Part shown: positions 11,801-24,765 of the stretch, piece after piece | Layout of the letters: each line of letters starts with the position of its first letter | Position numbering within the stretch: the stretch's first letter is position 1 | Source of the DNA: Stercorarius parasiticus | Taxonomy: Eukaryota > Chordata > Aves > Charadriiformes > Stercorariidae | NCBI GenBank assembly: GCA_013396915.1 | Contig: VWZL01005057.1 | Coordinates: 1-64,000, forward strand | DNA: 64,000 nucleotides | Direction of reading: 5' to 3' | Made by a program: the position numbers and the translations under genes | Notes under the pieces: model-generated | The model's input: the letters and a program-made list of their open reading frames with translations, nothing else | What the model was told of the DNA's origin: nothing | Database searches by the model: none

Positions 11801-14800
11801 AATGCTATCAGTGCTTCTCTCCATAAGTCTTATCTCTGTGAAGAGTGGATAAAAGGCAGGGAAAAATAACTTTATTTATTTTTGTTTTTAAAAAGGGAAA
11901 GAAGGAAAGGAGGTCTGTTATTCCAAGAAGCTCTACAATTTACTTATGTTTACTTACCAACTTCTTTATACAATAGAGCACTGGGCACCTGGGACCACAG
12001 AAAAGAAGAGAGAAATTAGTTATGGAACGAGAACTGCAAGAAGGGGCAATACAACATGATTTTGAAAGAGGTGCTGCTGCAAGAAACTACTTACAGAAAG
12101 ATATCTCTCCTGTAAGTTTTCACACGCTACCTCACCCAACATTTTTAAAACCACTCTGTTAAAGGCTCTGACTCAAAACAGCTTTAATAATCATAACAGG
12201 GAAAGACAAGCAAGGAAAAAAATTATGTATTGGATCCTTTCAATTTAGGTGCACTGAATGTTTTGTTTGCAGTGTGCATTTGCACACTATAAAAAGGAAA
12301 AAGACTAGAAATATAGAAAGGGGGAAATATGAAAACAGCTCCGAGAAGCCTCTGAGAGGTTTTAGTCTAGTAAAACTCTGAGGGGCCACCAATGGTGAAA
12401 CCTGAAAAAAAAAGAGCCGAGCATGGCCAAAGTCCAGCAAAGCAAATTAGTTTATGTGTAGCATTTCAAAAAGATTGAAGACTGCAAATCCTACATAGCC
12501 AGAATGACAATCCCATCCTCAAATCATCATACACTTCATACATTCTTGCAGGTAACTAACAGTAATCAGTCACAAACAGTTACGGCATTCAGCACGGTCT
12601 TGCTGTGAGGTGAGATTCCTTCTTCTGTTGCCAAGACAACTCAACAGATGCTAATGGTGTAAGTTTATTTGGCAGCCCTGCTCTATACCACACTGCGGAT
12701 ATTAATAGTGGGCCTTCAGGCATTCATAAAACATTTAAAATTTTTATTTTTGCCATTTTTTAAAGCAGGCATAATATACACATAGGTATAAAATGAACAC
12801 TGCTGTCCGTGGAAAATTAATAGTACTGTAAAAGAAAGAAAATTATGGTAATAAAAATAAGCATATAGATCAAGTGAAGGATGGAGTCCAGATCAGAGCC
12901 TCCCAGAAAGGCAAGAAAGTACTTTGTCTTCATGCTTTTTCTCTGTGTGGACTCTCAAGTGCTGGGACACTTACTTTGCTATGCAACCTGAGGATTGTCC
13001 TAACATAGTTGTTTCCTCACCAAGCAATATCCTGTAATCATTCAACCGCTGACAGAGGACAGAAATTCAATGCTGATAGTGATTATAGACACTTGCAAAA
13101 AATCACAGTCAGCAGCTTGTATGCGTCCAGCACAGTAAGCAGCCCAGTTTCACAAATGCTTTTAATATTTCAAGTGCCAAAGTCCACTTCTTATGCTTGC
13201 CAAACTCAAAATAATCCTGCAAAAACGCAGAAACATCACATCCTCAGTAATAGATTAAAGAAACACATTCTAGCAAAGAGGTAAGTCAGGCTGCGGAAGA
13301 ATACATTCTACAAAGACTGATCATACCAGTGCACTGTAGCACTTTCTTACAGTAAACAGAGGGAAAGCTGAAACACATTGTAGGGTGTTAACATAAAATC
13401 AAATGTAACACATTTTTTTTAAACGACAATTTAAAGCAAGGTCCACAAATGCATTAGTGAATACACATTTTAACTATACTTCTTTTAAAACAAGCTTTCA
13501 GGTGCCAACAGATGCTAAGGTTGGAAACATCTGAAGGAGAATGGCTCTGTTCATATGTATTTCTTATTGTTACAGATGAGTATATGTTTCCAGAAGCTAG
13601 GTAAACAAAAACACTTCCCTTTAGCAAGTTAGCCTTTGAACACTTACTTTCTTTTAAGTAAAGAAAAGGTAACAAAGAAAAAATTGGGTTAAAGATGTCA
13701 CGCCAAAGAGACCTGTGCACAACTTTTTCTCTTCTCTGGTGAATGTGGCCCTGCATCGCAGACACACCGTTTGATGCCTCCTGAAGCCCCTGAAACTTGG
13801 TTTGTTCTATTGTTGGACTGCTTTGGAAGTCTGCTTGGTAAAGACCTTCACTGATATTTTCAAAGGCAACAAGTGGGTTCAGCTGCTTGTTTAGCCATTG
13901 AAGTGTACAGGAAAATTCAACTAGAGCCTCAATTTGACCTTGAAAAATGAAATGCTTTGAAGTATAGGATTTGTTTCACATCAGTAAAAACTGTGTATGC
14001 TGGGCTTTAATTTGGTATTGTCTGGAGCTCTTTTATCTTGCCAGATTTCCAGAGGACATTTATTTTCAAATCTCTGGGGAAAACTAACTCATTTATGCAT
14101 TACCAGTAACATTAAACACCAACAGAAACATTGCTTTGGAAATAAATCACTGGAAATAAATTACTTCAAATACACACCCATCTTAAAAGAAAAAGTTCAC
14201 ATGTAAATTAGTCCATCCCAAAAAAGAAAAAAAGGACTCAGTTCCCATAGAAATTGGATATCAAATTCACAGGCTACTTTTAATGGTGCGTATTGCTTTT
14301 CCTTTTCCCTCTGACATTTTTGGGTTGGACCTATAGGTGTGTAAGAGGCACTGAAGGGTTTTCTGCCCAGATACTCAGCAGACATTCTTAGGAGACCTTT
14401 TATCACTGAGATACAAACCTTTTCTTCCTAGAAAAGGTTTCCAGATCAATGTTGCCAAGTGATCTGTTCAGAGCCCGCAAGTGCCAGAGTATTGATTTCC
14501 TGCTCAGGACTGAAGAAGAGGCAAAGCAGGATAAGGTAGGAGAAGAGGACTGATGAGATGTAGAGAACCTGGTAGAACAGGGAGCGCAGTTGGGCAAGTG
14601 CAGGGGAGCAAGGTCTGCAAGGCCTGCAGCCAGACAGTGAGGATCTTTGGAGATGTGTGTCTGAGAAGGAGAAGGATGCCAGTTATCAAAATTGGGGAGT
14701 AACGGTCACTGCCTCTACATATGCACATGGCCTGACATGAATCAATACGCAGAGACACCACTGCTGGTGGCAGCCAAAGTGCTGCCGCACCACCTGCAAT

Positions 14801-15980
14801 ACAACTATTGCTGGTTGTAAGAGCTGGGACAAGGCATTTTATGAAGCAACGAGAGTGATTGCCTATCCAAATCACACCCCACATGGATTATTTGGACTGC
14901 AGGACCTAATAAGGCTTTGGAGTCTATCTACATAAAACACGATAACATCTACCATAGTTCTTGCTACAGTAACCTTAGAAACACAGCTCTGCTGCATCTC
15001 CCCTGTCATACTGCTTTCAGCCCCTTCACCTGCCTCAGAGATTCACAACATACAGCAACGTGTGATGAGATGGTATTTGAATTTATCAAGAATAGGAAAA
15101 CACTGAAAACCTATTGTGCTCTTCCAGACTGAACTTCTGAAGCCTCACAGCCTTTATTTAAAGGATCTTCATCGTTTTCAAACAATTTCAGATCATAAAT
15201 CTTTTGTTGCCAGCAGAGTCAAGAGGAGTTCCTCTTACATAGCAATTAAGGAGTTTGCACATTTCCATGTGGTTTTGGCTACTTAAGATAGGAATCTATG
15301 CCCTACTTCCTTATCTTATAATATGCCCTACAAAACATAGTCTAAGTTTTGCTGATTATTTTCTTTGGCCTGTAGAGCAAGCAGCCTGATAAAATTCTGC
15401 CTTGGACCAAGAAATTTTCAGTCATGTGAGCTGAAATAAACACTTTCTTTCAAACTTCAGGCTGAATACAAAACTAAAACTGTATCTTGGTCCTTTGGGG
15501 TGTGGGTGAAATCAGTGGTATCCTTGTGCATGTGTGGAATGATACAGCCCCCCAACATGATGCTTTTGCAATCCATTTTCCAAGCTGCGCTTGAGGCACG
15601 AGCAATAAGTAACAAACAGTGGCAAATAAAAAGCCCTGTATAATCCAACACTCTTTTTCACTGGGATCATGCCCATGGCTAAAGTCTTGGGATGGTCCAC
15701 TACAAATAAACAAACAATGAAATTGCATAAAAGACAGCTCAACTGTTTGAGAAAAGATGGGTCAAATTAGAATAAGGTATAAATGGAAGCTTTCATAACA
15801 ACTATGCATGGGATCTCTCACAACTGCTGTAAAATACACTGTGTGACAGTAAATGGCTTAACCCCTGCTTGCATTCCATAGCTACTGATCTAACATTTGG
15901 ACAAATAAACGTGTTGTGAACTTATTATTATTTTCTTTAATTAAAAGAAACCAGTAACTAAACAAAGGAAGTTTGTTTAG

Positions 15981-16775
15981 TCGCAATTTTGCAGATGACA
16001 CCAAACTGAATGGTGCAGTTGACACGCCTGAGGGACGGGATGCCATCTAGAGGGACCTGGACAAGCTCGAGGAGTGGGCCTGTGTGAACCTCATGAGGTT
16101 CAACAAGGCGAAGTGCAGGGTCCTGCATCTGGACCAGAGCAACCCCCGGTATCAACGCAGGCTGGGGGCTGAAGGGATTGAGAGCAGCCCTGCTAAGAAG
16201 GACTTGGGGGTACTGGTGCATGAAAAGCTGGACATAAGCAAGCTGGCAATGTGCGCTCGCAGCCCAGAAGGCCAACTGTATCCTGGGCTGCATCAAAAGA
16301 AGCGTGGCCAGCAGGTTGAGGGAGGTGATTCTGCCCTTCTACTCTGCTCTTGTGAGACCGACCTGAAGCACTGCGTCCAGCTCTGGGGCCCTCAGCACAG
16401 GGAGGACATGGACCTGTTGGAGCCAGTCCAAAAAATGATCAGAGGGCTGGAGCATCTATGCCATGATGACAGGCTGAGAGAGTTGGGGTTGTTCAGCCTG
16501 GAGAGGAGAAGGCTCCAGGGAGACCTTATAGCAGCCTTCCAGTACCTAAAGGAGGTTTCTAAGAAAGATGGGGACAAACTTTTTAGCAGGGCCTGTTGCG
16601 ACAGGACAAAGGGTAATGGTTTTAAACTAAAAGAGGGTAGATTTAGACTAGATATAAGGAAGAAATTTTTTACAATGAGAGTAGAGAAACAGCGGAACAC
16701 GTTGCCCAGATGACCTTTAAAGGTCCCTTCTAACCCAAACTATCAATTCTATGATTCTATTCTCTAATTCTATGA
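15981..16775 (+). mobile_element. CR1 LINE, 5'-truncated copy with RT C-terminal region (plus strand)
   Basis: The copy starts abruptly inside the reverse-transcriptase domain, just before the FADD catalytic motif at 15988-15999. It runs through the conserved C-terminal region to a 3' end of TCAATTCTATGATTCTATTC and similar octamers. Between the coding part and the 3' tail, about 130-140 bp are missing compared with a typical CR1 3' end: the text jumps from TTGCCCAGA straight into TGACCTTTAAAGGTCCC. The copy at 5045-5175 retains that missing portion. This is the only copy in the window that keeps the middle part of the RT C-terminus, so it is the internal reference for the two interrupted copies at 50.5 and 53.3 kb. 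Confidence 0.95.
15988..16713 (+). pseudogene. CR1 ORF2 reverse-transcriptase C-terminal fragment, broken
   Basis: The frame opens with FADDTKLNGAVDTPEG, so both aspartates of the RT active-site motif remain. It meets an in-frame TAG at 16048-16050, where CR1 normally has a glutamine codon (CAG), in the context AI*RDLDKLEEW. Downstream the frame is open to TGA at 16711-16713. It shows the CR1 signature order: [51 protein letters not shown]. The endonuclease and upstream palm/fingers parts are absent through 5' truncation. The terminal stop comes from an internal deletion and is not the native end. It cannot encode an active protein. Confidence 0.9.
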
Positions 16776-17695
16776 AATAGATATTTTTTATTGCTTTTCC
16801 CTTGAACTAAACTGAAGTGCTGAAGGCTGGAACGGTCAATTAAAATACTCCATTTTTAGTAGTCCCTTATTTCTGTTCAGTACTGTTTTTTATAATTCAT
16901 TTTTCCTTATACCCCAGTGGTTCTCTAGCAGAACTTTCTAAGGATGGAAGATTAATATATTACTAGATTAATATATCATTTTAATATAATTTCTTGTACA
17001 TACATGCTCACAAGCACTAGCAAGCAGCAAAACCAAACTGTTAATAAGTTCTTTAGAACCTCCTCAGAGAACAGAGGTCAGGCTATAAACTGAATTTCTA
17101 ATGGGCTTATTCCTACAACATGCAGAAGTCCCAGTTTCATATTCATCAGCACTCATATTCACCACTGACAGCATAAGGGTGGGGGAAGGAAGCCAAGAAG
17201 TCAGCCTTCAAGAGCCTGGCACTAGCAGCAGAAAGTTGTCATCCATGTAGTGGATGGCAAGAAGTAATTTAAATGGCAATTAGTATAACACAGACAGTGA
17301 TCTCAGCATTTACAAGTCAAGCGTATGGGCCGTCAGAAAACGACCTCCCCTTTGCTGAAATCAAGGTCAGGATGCTGCTGTCCTTTCATAATAAACCCAT
17401 CCCTATTGCATCCCCGCCCCAGCAGCACTTCCAGGCAGGCACTCTTTTCCTTCCCTTTACGAGAAACGCAGAGGGAAGGGGAGGAGGTAGGAAGCAGTCC
17501 AAAGCTGGGCTGCTTGGCTCACTCATACCTGTCACATTACATTAACAGGGCTTTTCACATTAAGCCTTTGGGTAGCTAGCAAAGCTTTGCTGGGGGTGGG
17601 AATGCCGCTTGACCGTTTAGTGAGAAAAAAATACTGGCTTCATTGTCTTGCTGCTTCTGCTTTTGTAGCTATTTGTCTTGTCTCTATTGTAGCTT
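16776..17695. other. Unique AT-rich DNA
   Basis: I recognise nothing here. Small overlapping frames (17273-17579 plus) use ordinary codons, match no family and have no supporting signals. Confidence 0.55.
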
Positions 17696-17903
17696 AAAAA
17701 AAAACAAAGAAAGAGAAAGAAGAAAGCAAAAAAAAAGAAAAGGACAAGGAAAAGGAAAAGGAGGAAAGGAAAAAGGGAAAGGAAAAAGGAAAAGGAGGAA
17801 AGGAAAAGGGAAAGGGAAAAGGAAAGGGAAAGGAAAAGAAAAAAGGGAAAGGGAAAAGGAAAGGGAGAGGGAGAGAAGGACAAGGACAAGGACAAGGACA
17901 AGG
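17696..17903 (+). repeat. 208-bp polypurine tract (GGAAAA/GGGAAA)n ending in (ACAAGG)4
   Basis: Almost every base on the plus strand is A or G, with rare C, in irregular combinations of GGAAAA, GGGAAA and GGAAAG. The tract ends with four ACAAGG/GGACAA hexamers at about 17878-17903. Positions 17797-17827 form a perfect 31-bp mirror repeat, the symmetry that favours intramolecular triplex (H-DNA). The long open frames here on both strands (Lys/Arg/Gly-rich plus, Phe/Leu/Ser/Pro-rich minus) follow from the missing stop codons in a polypurine tract and are not genes. Confidence 0.92.
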
Positions 17904-20900
17904 TTTCTCTGAAGACTTCCATTTCTCTATAGGGCCAGGTCTGCTGCAAGTTAGCAGAAAATGCTGCACAATCCCATAGCTAATCAACAGTAAAGCTCTG
18001 GGTTTTATTTAATTGCACGTAGAATAGAAAACACAAAATGAAACAGTTTGACTAGCACTTTGTTCCCAGTCCAGCTGTTTTCAAATAAGCATTTTCTAAG
18101 GGATCAAAAGTTTCAGTATCTTTTCCTTGTAACTGAACAAACACATCTAACACTCACTGTTATGCTATTAACCACCACCTATATAATATACAGATTATTT
18201 CTGTTATATATATTACATATTCTTAACTATTATCAATACTTGGTTTCTAATTGAAAAGTCTCTTTTTCTGACACATTTTTTCCATTGTATTATCACTAAT
18301 ACCTTCTTTTTTGGCTATTGTTTCGTACCTTATTGGGCAAACTACTCTGAATCCCAGAAGCACTCAGTATGCTACCACTTTGACTGGCAGTGATCCTACA
18401 GATCCCGTATGGCATTGGAGCCCCAGTGATGAATGCAGAAGGCTCCCATTAGACCGAGCAGGGCCGTGGGGTGCATCTCACCTGCAGCGTGCTTGTACCT
18501 CCCCGGCACTGCCCACCCTGGAGGAGGAATACCACGGACACAGAGAACTCAGCCAAGATGGGTGCACTGAGCGCTGTGTAAATGCAAGCATGTCAGCCAC
18601 TACTGGCTGAAAATTAGTATAATCAACCACGGGGGGCATTTCTGTGCATCTAATATATGCAGCTAATTACACTGAGCTACAGTCACCTAATGTTAATTCC
18701 AACATGATACGGTGAATGAAGTTACATAGATCTTAACACTAACTTAAGGTACTCAGAAGATATTATTTCCTTGGAAATCAGTAAGAAGTGGAAGCATTGA
18801 CTCCAGCAATATATATTAAAAAACAAATAAATCGTTCTTTCATGATTCAAGCTAGAGACTGGTACAGATTTCACCAACATCAGCTACATATTAGTGCCCA
18901 AACTGTTGCAATAGTACCTGTGCCATTTGTGTGTTTTATAGGTCCTATCTATTGCTTTGATAAATGGAAAAAAATGAATCCCTTAGTTACAGCCAGATAA
19001 GCTAACTGGAATGCATTGTTCAAGCACATTATTCCTCTAGACATCTTTTCAAAGTGGCAATATAATAGGATATTGACTGTGTATAAATTGATTGGAAGAA
19101 TAAAGGCCAGTTGTGACCAAATCATTGAACTTTACTGATTCAAGTTTTGATCAATAATGTATTAATTTAGATCCCTGAGCAGAAGCCTTTTACCTTTTTT
19201 TCTCCTCACACACTTTCTGTCTGTCGTTCCCTTTTCTTTTTTTGGTCTCTTAACTCTCAGCATTTCAAAGGGACCCCATCATGGTGCTATGCAATGAAAT
19301 GGAGGCAGTGAAATTGTGAAAGGTTACCAAATTGTAACTTTTATAGAAAATGTGTTATTGTGTTGCTGTGAAAAGACTTTTTAGTTATTGCAAGATACTG
19401 GAGAATTGTGAGTGAACTTTGGAGCACTCACCCTCTTATTATCAAACTAACAGCAAACACTATCTTTTCATCTGTTGCCGTCTGCCTTAGCTGACATCTT
19501 TCATGTCCCAGTCAAGCTGTAAGATTCTGAGCTCTAGGCCCCCTCTCAGAAATGCTCAACTATATATTTTTGGATTATTGGATTCTGGAAAATGTAATTT
19601 ATATCTGGTGGGAGCAAACAAAATGGAAAGGATTTTATTAAATACCATTTTACATGTAACTATGTACTTAGTTATTACGGAAATTAACATGAGTGTCTAA
19701 TATCTAAAAATATTATTTTTCAGTTGTTTTCATGGAAGATAGAGAAATCTTCCTGATATACCTCACTGTGATTTAAGAAATCCTCTATGTCATAAAATCT
19801 GTATGTGACTGTGTACAAGTAATTTTATTGCCAATTAAGGAAGCCCTGGAAAACATGCTTAACCTTAAAAATATGTCCTTGTTTATTCAAAAGGAGTAAT
19901 GTGTGCTTGATATTAAACTAGTGCTCTATACTTTCTGATCAGGAAGGTGACTCTTTCTATGCCTACAGTTAGTTATCTCACTTCAATTCTGGAGTGCATA
20001 TTATCAATCAGGTTTTTTGTTTTTCTTTCCATTGGAAAGGAGTAATTCCCTCATCTGTCTTTCCACTTTGGACTGTAATCTACCCAAAGTTTATAATGTG
20101 TTATTATATAATGGAAATGTCATCTAATGTGAGGCAGCCTGGTGCCACTGTAATACAAGTAATAAACAGCAATAGCTCATAATCTAATCTAATGGCTTTT
20201 TTCTTCTACAAATAAAGTCAGTGGCAAGGTCTTATATTAAGGTTCAAAAACAGAGAAAAAATATATCATGGTTCATATATTTTCATAATTAGTTTCACGA
20301 TGAACGGCAAACATGGCCTAATTTATATGATTACCTGATCAGGTGAAATAGATCTCTAAAAACTGTGATCTGCAATTACTGGAGACAAAACTGCAGTACA
20401 TTTGCTACACATACTTTAGCTTGCCATGAAAGAGATTTCTTTAATGCATTTTAGCCCAAACCTCTCAGTCATTTTGCACAGAATCAATAACTGTTAGAAT
20501 AAAAGTGGAGAAGTGGAAAGGATTGTTTCACACAAAATACCCCATAGCATATGCATATTTTTAATTAATATTATGTCCTTGTAAAAATAGTTACAGGTGC
20601 AGTTCACTTTGAAGTTAATAGATCTGCTCACATGATATACTCAGACCAGGAATGTATTAATGTACAAACATCCATATGTGAAATTATCCTGATTTGGTAG
20701 TTCTTTTCTCTTTATCCTGTTTATCTAAAATAGCTTCCCATCTCTAAGTGCAAGAATGAGTCATATGAAGGGCAGGGAGAGATGCTTGAAGTATTTTGGT
20801 GTTCTGTTTCTGGTCAGAAATACATTTTTAAAGAAGATTTTATGAAGCGATATGCCAACCACACGCTGTAAGTGGCATTTTTCAGTGAACACAGTACTCT

Positions 20901-21782
20901 ATCTGTCTGTGTTTGGGAAGAGGTGAAAGCAATTAGGGCAGTTTAAATCCAAAGCCAGACACTCAGACAAGACATGCCTTGCCATGTTCCATTGCTGTTT
21001 TGAACTCACAAATAGGGAGCCGTGTTCAAGTATATTTGTTTGGTGAAGCTAAGGATGGGATATCTATTGACATGACTTTAGAGCACTGATTTCATATATA
21101 CAAATCCTTCTTTAAAAATAAGACACTGCTATTTGATTTGAATATAAAATATTAAAATTGAAGGAACTGAAATGGGAGATGTACGTAATCTTAACAATAA
21201 GAGAATTATTACGCCTGCCCTGGAGAGCTCATGAAGGCAGCAGGGGAAGCAGTCAGAGATACCTCGAGGAAACACCTCTTCCAACTCTTGGTGTCCACAG
21301 TCCAGTTAGTCATCCTGAACTACTTTTGTACTTAACGGCATTTATAAAGAGTGATGCACATGACCTGATTTATACAGCTCCATTAGGGTGATATGTATCA
21401 GGATCTAGATTTCTACTTTGAATAAAGTTTGTATGAGTCTTTCAATATAACCCTTGCAGATGTTGTGCTTGGTCAGATGAGCAAAATGTTTCTCTGTGGA
21501 AGAGTGGTTTTTTCCTATATCACATGAGAAAATGTATTACAAGAAGGACCTCTGTAGAGCATATCATTATCACCTTACAGCAGAATTTACAGAAGTCTGT
21601 GTGGGTATTTTAGAAATGCTTTCAAATTCTTCTACTAACTTATGATAGGGTCAACATTCCTATCTTTGCAATCAAGACTTCACTCTAATATTAATTCACT
21701 CCTCCTTTACTCTGCTTTGCACTTCAACCTATGCTGAATGCAACATGAGCTGAGTGTTTAGTGCCTTTTGTTTCACCCTGAT

Positions 21783-21822
21783 GCAAGGCTGCAGGTGGGA
21801 AGGCAAGGCTGCAGGTGGGAAG
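21783..21822. repeat. Perfect 20-bp tandem duplication
   Basis: The 20-bp unit beginning GCAAGGCTGCAGG occurs twice head to tail (21783-21802 and 21803-21822) without mismatch. It sits in a locally GC-richer segment. The identity of the two copies implies a recent slippage event. Confidence 0.95.
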
Positions 21823-24725
21823 TGTTCCTGCCAGGAGGGCTCCTGCGAGCACAAGGATCTGCTGGACCACGCTGGGCTTCTGCTTTGCTTGTTTTGGCAG
21901 GGAGAAACTGTTCCACGTCATCAGCTACAGGACTGTCTGCTATAGCCAGCCTTTATGGAGGCTCTGCATGGGTTATTCTGCTGGCCTTTCTGCACTCCTT
22001 CAACTGTGCTCTGTGCATCAACATACGAGTGCGTCAAAATCCAGTCCTTGCTTCGTACAAGGTATGTTGAGTACTGAAAGCACAAATGAAACAGAACATT
22101 ACCGCAAAAAGTTTGCTATTGGTAAAATTCCACACCGATTGCATGCTGCAAGTATTTAGGGAAAAAGGTGAAAAAGTTTTGTTTCATCTGTCTTTGAGTA
22201 AGAAAGATTCAGTTTGTAAAACCGGATAGTGAGTCTGGCTGATACAGAGGTAGAGCTAGGCAGAGATCACTCAAGAAGTTCAGCTGTCACGCTAACGCCT
22301 CCATAAAGATCTTGCATTTACTCAATTGCTATTGCTTCTATGAAATACAGATCACTAGAAAAAATGAGAGCAAATAAGAAACAAAGAGAGACTGAACACA
22401 AAAGCAAGAGGTAAGAGAAATTCAGAACATGGGAAAAGCACTGAAAAATAATAACATCATTCAGTTTTACTTTCTTCTTCTATGTAGATTTACATCTTCT
22501 CAAGGTGGGAAGAGGAGGAACAGCCATTGCAAAAACATAATGAAAGCAAAATTTTTACGTGAGGTCAACCAGCAGAAAGGTAAAAGTCATCAGAACAAAA
22601 CAGACAATGCTTCATTGGCCCAAAACCCCAACAAAACATTTATTTGTTAAATTGACTTCAAACCTCCCCTTACAAAAACTCAACTTCTCTGTGAGAAAAG
22701 CAGATATGGGACTTTCACTGGGGAGAGCGAGACAAATGCTTCTTCCTTGTTTTGCTGAAAGGCATAAGATGCCAGAAGGAAGATGACTTTCAAACACAAA
22801 TGTTTTCGCCTCTAAAACCAGTGTTCTACTGTAACACCTTGAATTTGGCTTACTGTAGATCCTGGGAGGCAGTGGGGAATTTACTGAGAAAAAAAAAGGG
22901 TGATCGAAAAATGTTTGCTATTTCAAATTAATACAAAGTTGTGACCCAGCAAAAGCTAACTCCTGCCATTTTAGTCATTCCTCACCTCTTAATCCTCAGG
23001 TCTCATCTCTTAACTCATCATGTCAAGTACATTGGGAGATGTTTATTGGCCTTGCCCATTTAAGGAGTAGACTTTTAGGCTGAATGCACACAAGACAACT
23101 ATGAAAGAGAACAAAAATAAAGTATGGGCAGGCAAAAGCTAAGCAAAATTCCAAGATATTTTCTCATGAAATAATATTTCTCTCAGTCCCCTACTCTGTG
23201 AGATTAAATAGATATACTGCTTGGAATAGTTGTTATTTTACACCTCCGGATATAATCCTGAAAACTATTTTTGATTCTTCCATTTTCTTTAAATAATTCC
23301 AATCGTAGAGAAGACATGAATATGCTAGTGGTGTGCAATGAAATCTGAGATTTGAGAGAGATTATATATTCCCAGTGGAGAACATTGCAATTGATTTATT
23401 CAAAATGCAACCTATCATTATAAGTCAAGGACTCTTAGAAACATGGGAGTTCTGAATTTAAATGTAAATTATTTCTTTTAGAAGTAGAAATTAGCCATCC
23501 TTTTCCTATATATGATCTGGATTATTTTATACAAGCTTTATATTTAATAATATGCTTTAATGAAGACAGTCGCTTAGTGGGATTGTTGTTAACTCATTTT
23601 GCCATCCCCCTAGGCAACACTGGTTCTGCCTCCATTGTTACAAAAGGCTCTATTTTCTAAGACAAGGAACTGGCATATTTTATTTTACCAGCAAAGTTTC
23701 TATATAGAGAGAACAATTTTTAGAGTGATCTATGTTTAAATATATATTTAGCACATTTCTACAAGTGTAAGAGTGGACTCATGTTGACTGTACAGTTTGC
23801 TGACTTTTTCTGCTTTACTTATGATCTACAAAAGGGATTGGTGCCTAAAGTGTGATACAGGTATGATTTAGGTGTTGAAATCCAGAACCATAATCCTCAA
23901 AACCTTGGCTTAATCTCTGGAGGATCTCCATGTCATTGTCTCAGAAGAAATATGGGGCAAAGGCTTCTTTCAGACACTATTCACTCACCTCTACGACTTA
24001 CGTCAAATGAGGAATATACAGAAGTTAGTAATGATCATAAAGGAAGTCCTAGAAAAAAAGTGACTTTCTGGAGGACTTTCACCAGGATGTCTAGAGGCAT
24101 TTTAAAACCAATCAAGTAAGAAGATAACTAACTATTCTTTGGAATTTGATTTCAAGTATTTTTTTACCTTCTACTAACATAACTATTACTTTTCATAAAT
24201 TAGTATTGTACATCAAATCTTACTTTAAATTACATTTTAGTGATTAATTAGGTTTTTGCATTGAATTTATTTATTACATCTGATTTACTTTTGTAAAGTG
24301 CTTGGTTTGGTTTTCCTTGTTGATGTGTTAACATCATTAAGATATCTCCAATGCATTTCAGTTTTGTACATCAGAAATGTTATTATTTTTTAAAATTACC
24401 TTATAAATATTCAGCATCTCCTTCAATGCTAAATACTCAGGAGGTTGGATTTGCTTTTCCAAGTACATTATTATGAGACATAATAAATCATAATTAGAAT
24501 TTTAGTCCAATATATTATTAAAGTAGTACTGCTTAACTGTTCTGGCAAATGCCACTGCTGTTGTCACAGGCCTTCAATGGGCAGTATCTCAATTTAATAG
24601 GCTCCTCATGAACTAGTTAGAAATTTATGATATATTTTTCTTCTACATTCCTAAGTAATTTTAAGCTTCTGGTTCTGTGGAGCCAAAGCCTTCTTCCATT
24701 CCAAAAAGACTTCTGAATTGAACAA

Positions 24726-24765
24726 TTTTTGTAAATTTTTTTTGTAAATTTTTATAAAAATTAAT
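24726..24765. repeat. T-rich low-complexity duplication (TTTTGTAAATTTTT)
   Basis: TTTTGTAAATTTTT is present twice in immediate succession and is followed by TATAAAAATTAA. This is simple AT-rich slippage sequence. Confidence 0.6.

Larger units (their letters stand above)
5176..15980. other. Long unique stretch, no supported gene
   Basis: Nearly 11 kb contain no repeat family I recognise apart from small simple repeats near 5.5-5.8 kb. Open frames reach about 126 codons (14504-14884 minus) but overlap in several frames and resemble no known protein. A slightly GC- and CpG-richer pocket spans 6830-7590; other mildly GC-richer patches lie near 9.7-10.3 kb and 14.4-14.9 kb. A 17-bp motif, TTAAGGAGCTACTACCT, recurs imperfectly at 9546 and 9568. 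This is probably intergenic or intronic sequence. Confidence 0.6.

Noticed and set aside
15958..16700. Minus-strand frames of 112 and 102 codons (15958-16296, 16392-16700)
   Set aside because: They are antisense shadows of the CR1 RT fragment on the plus strand.
17617..17987. Lys/Arg/Gly-rich (plus) and Phe/Leu/Pro/Ser-rich (minus) frames of about 90-110 codons
   Set aside because: They are by-products of the polypurine tract, which cannot form stop codons readily; they are not proteins.
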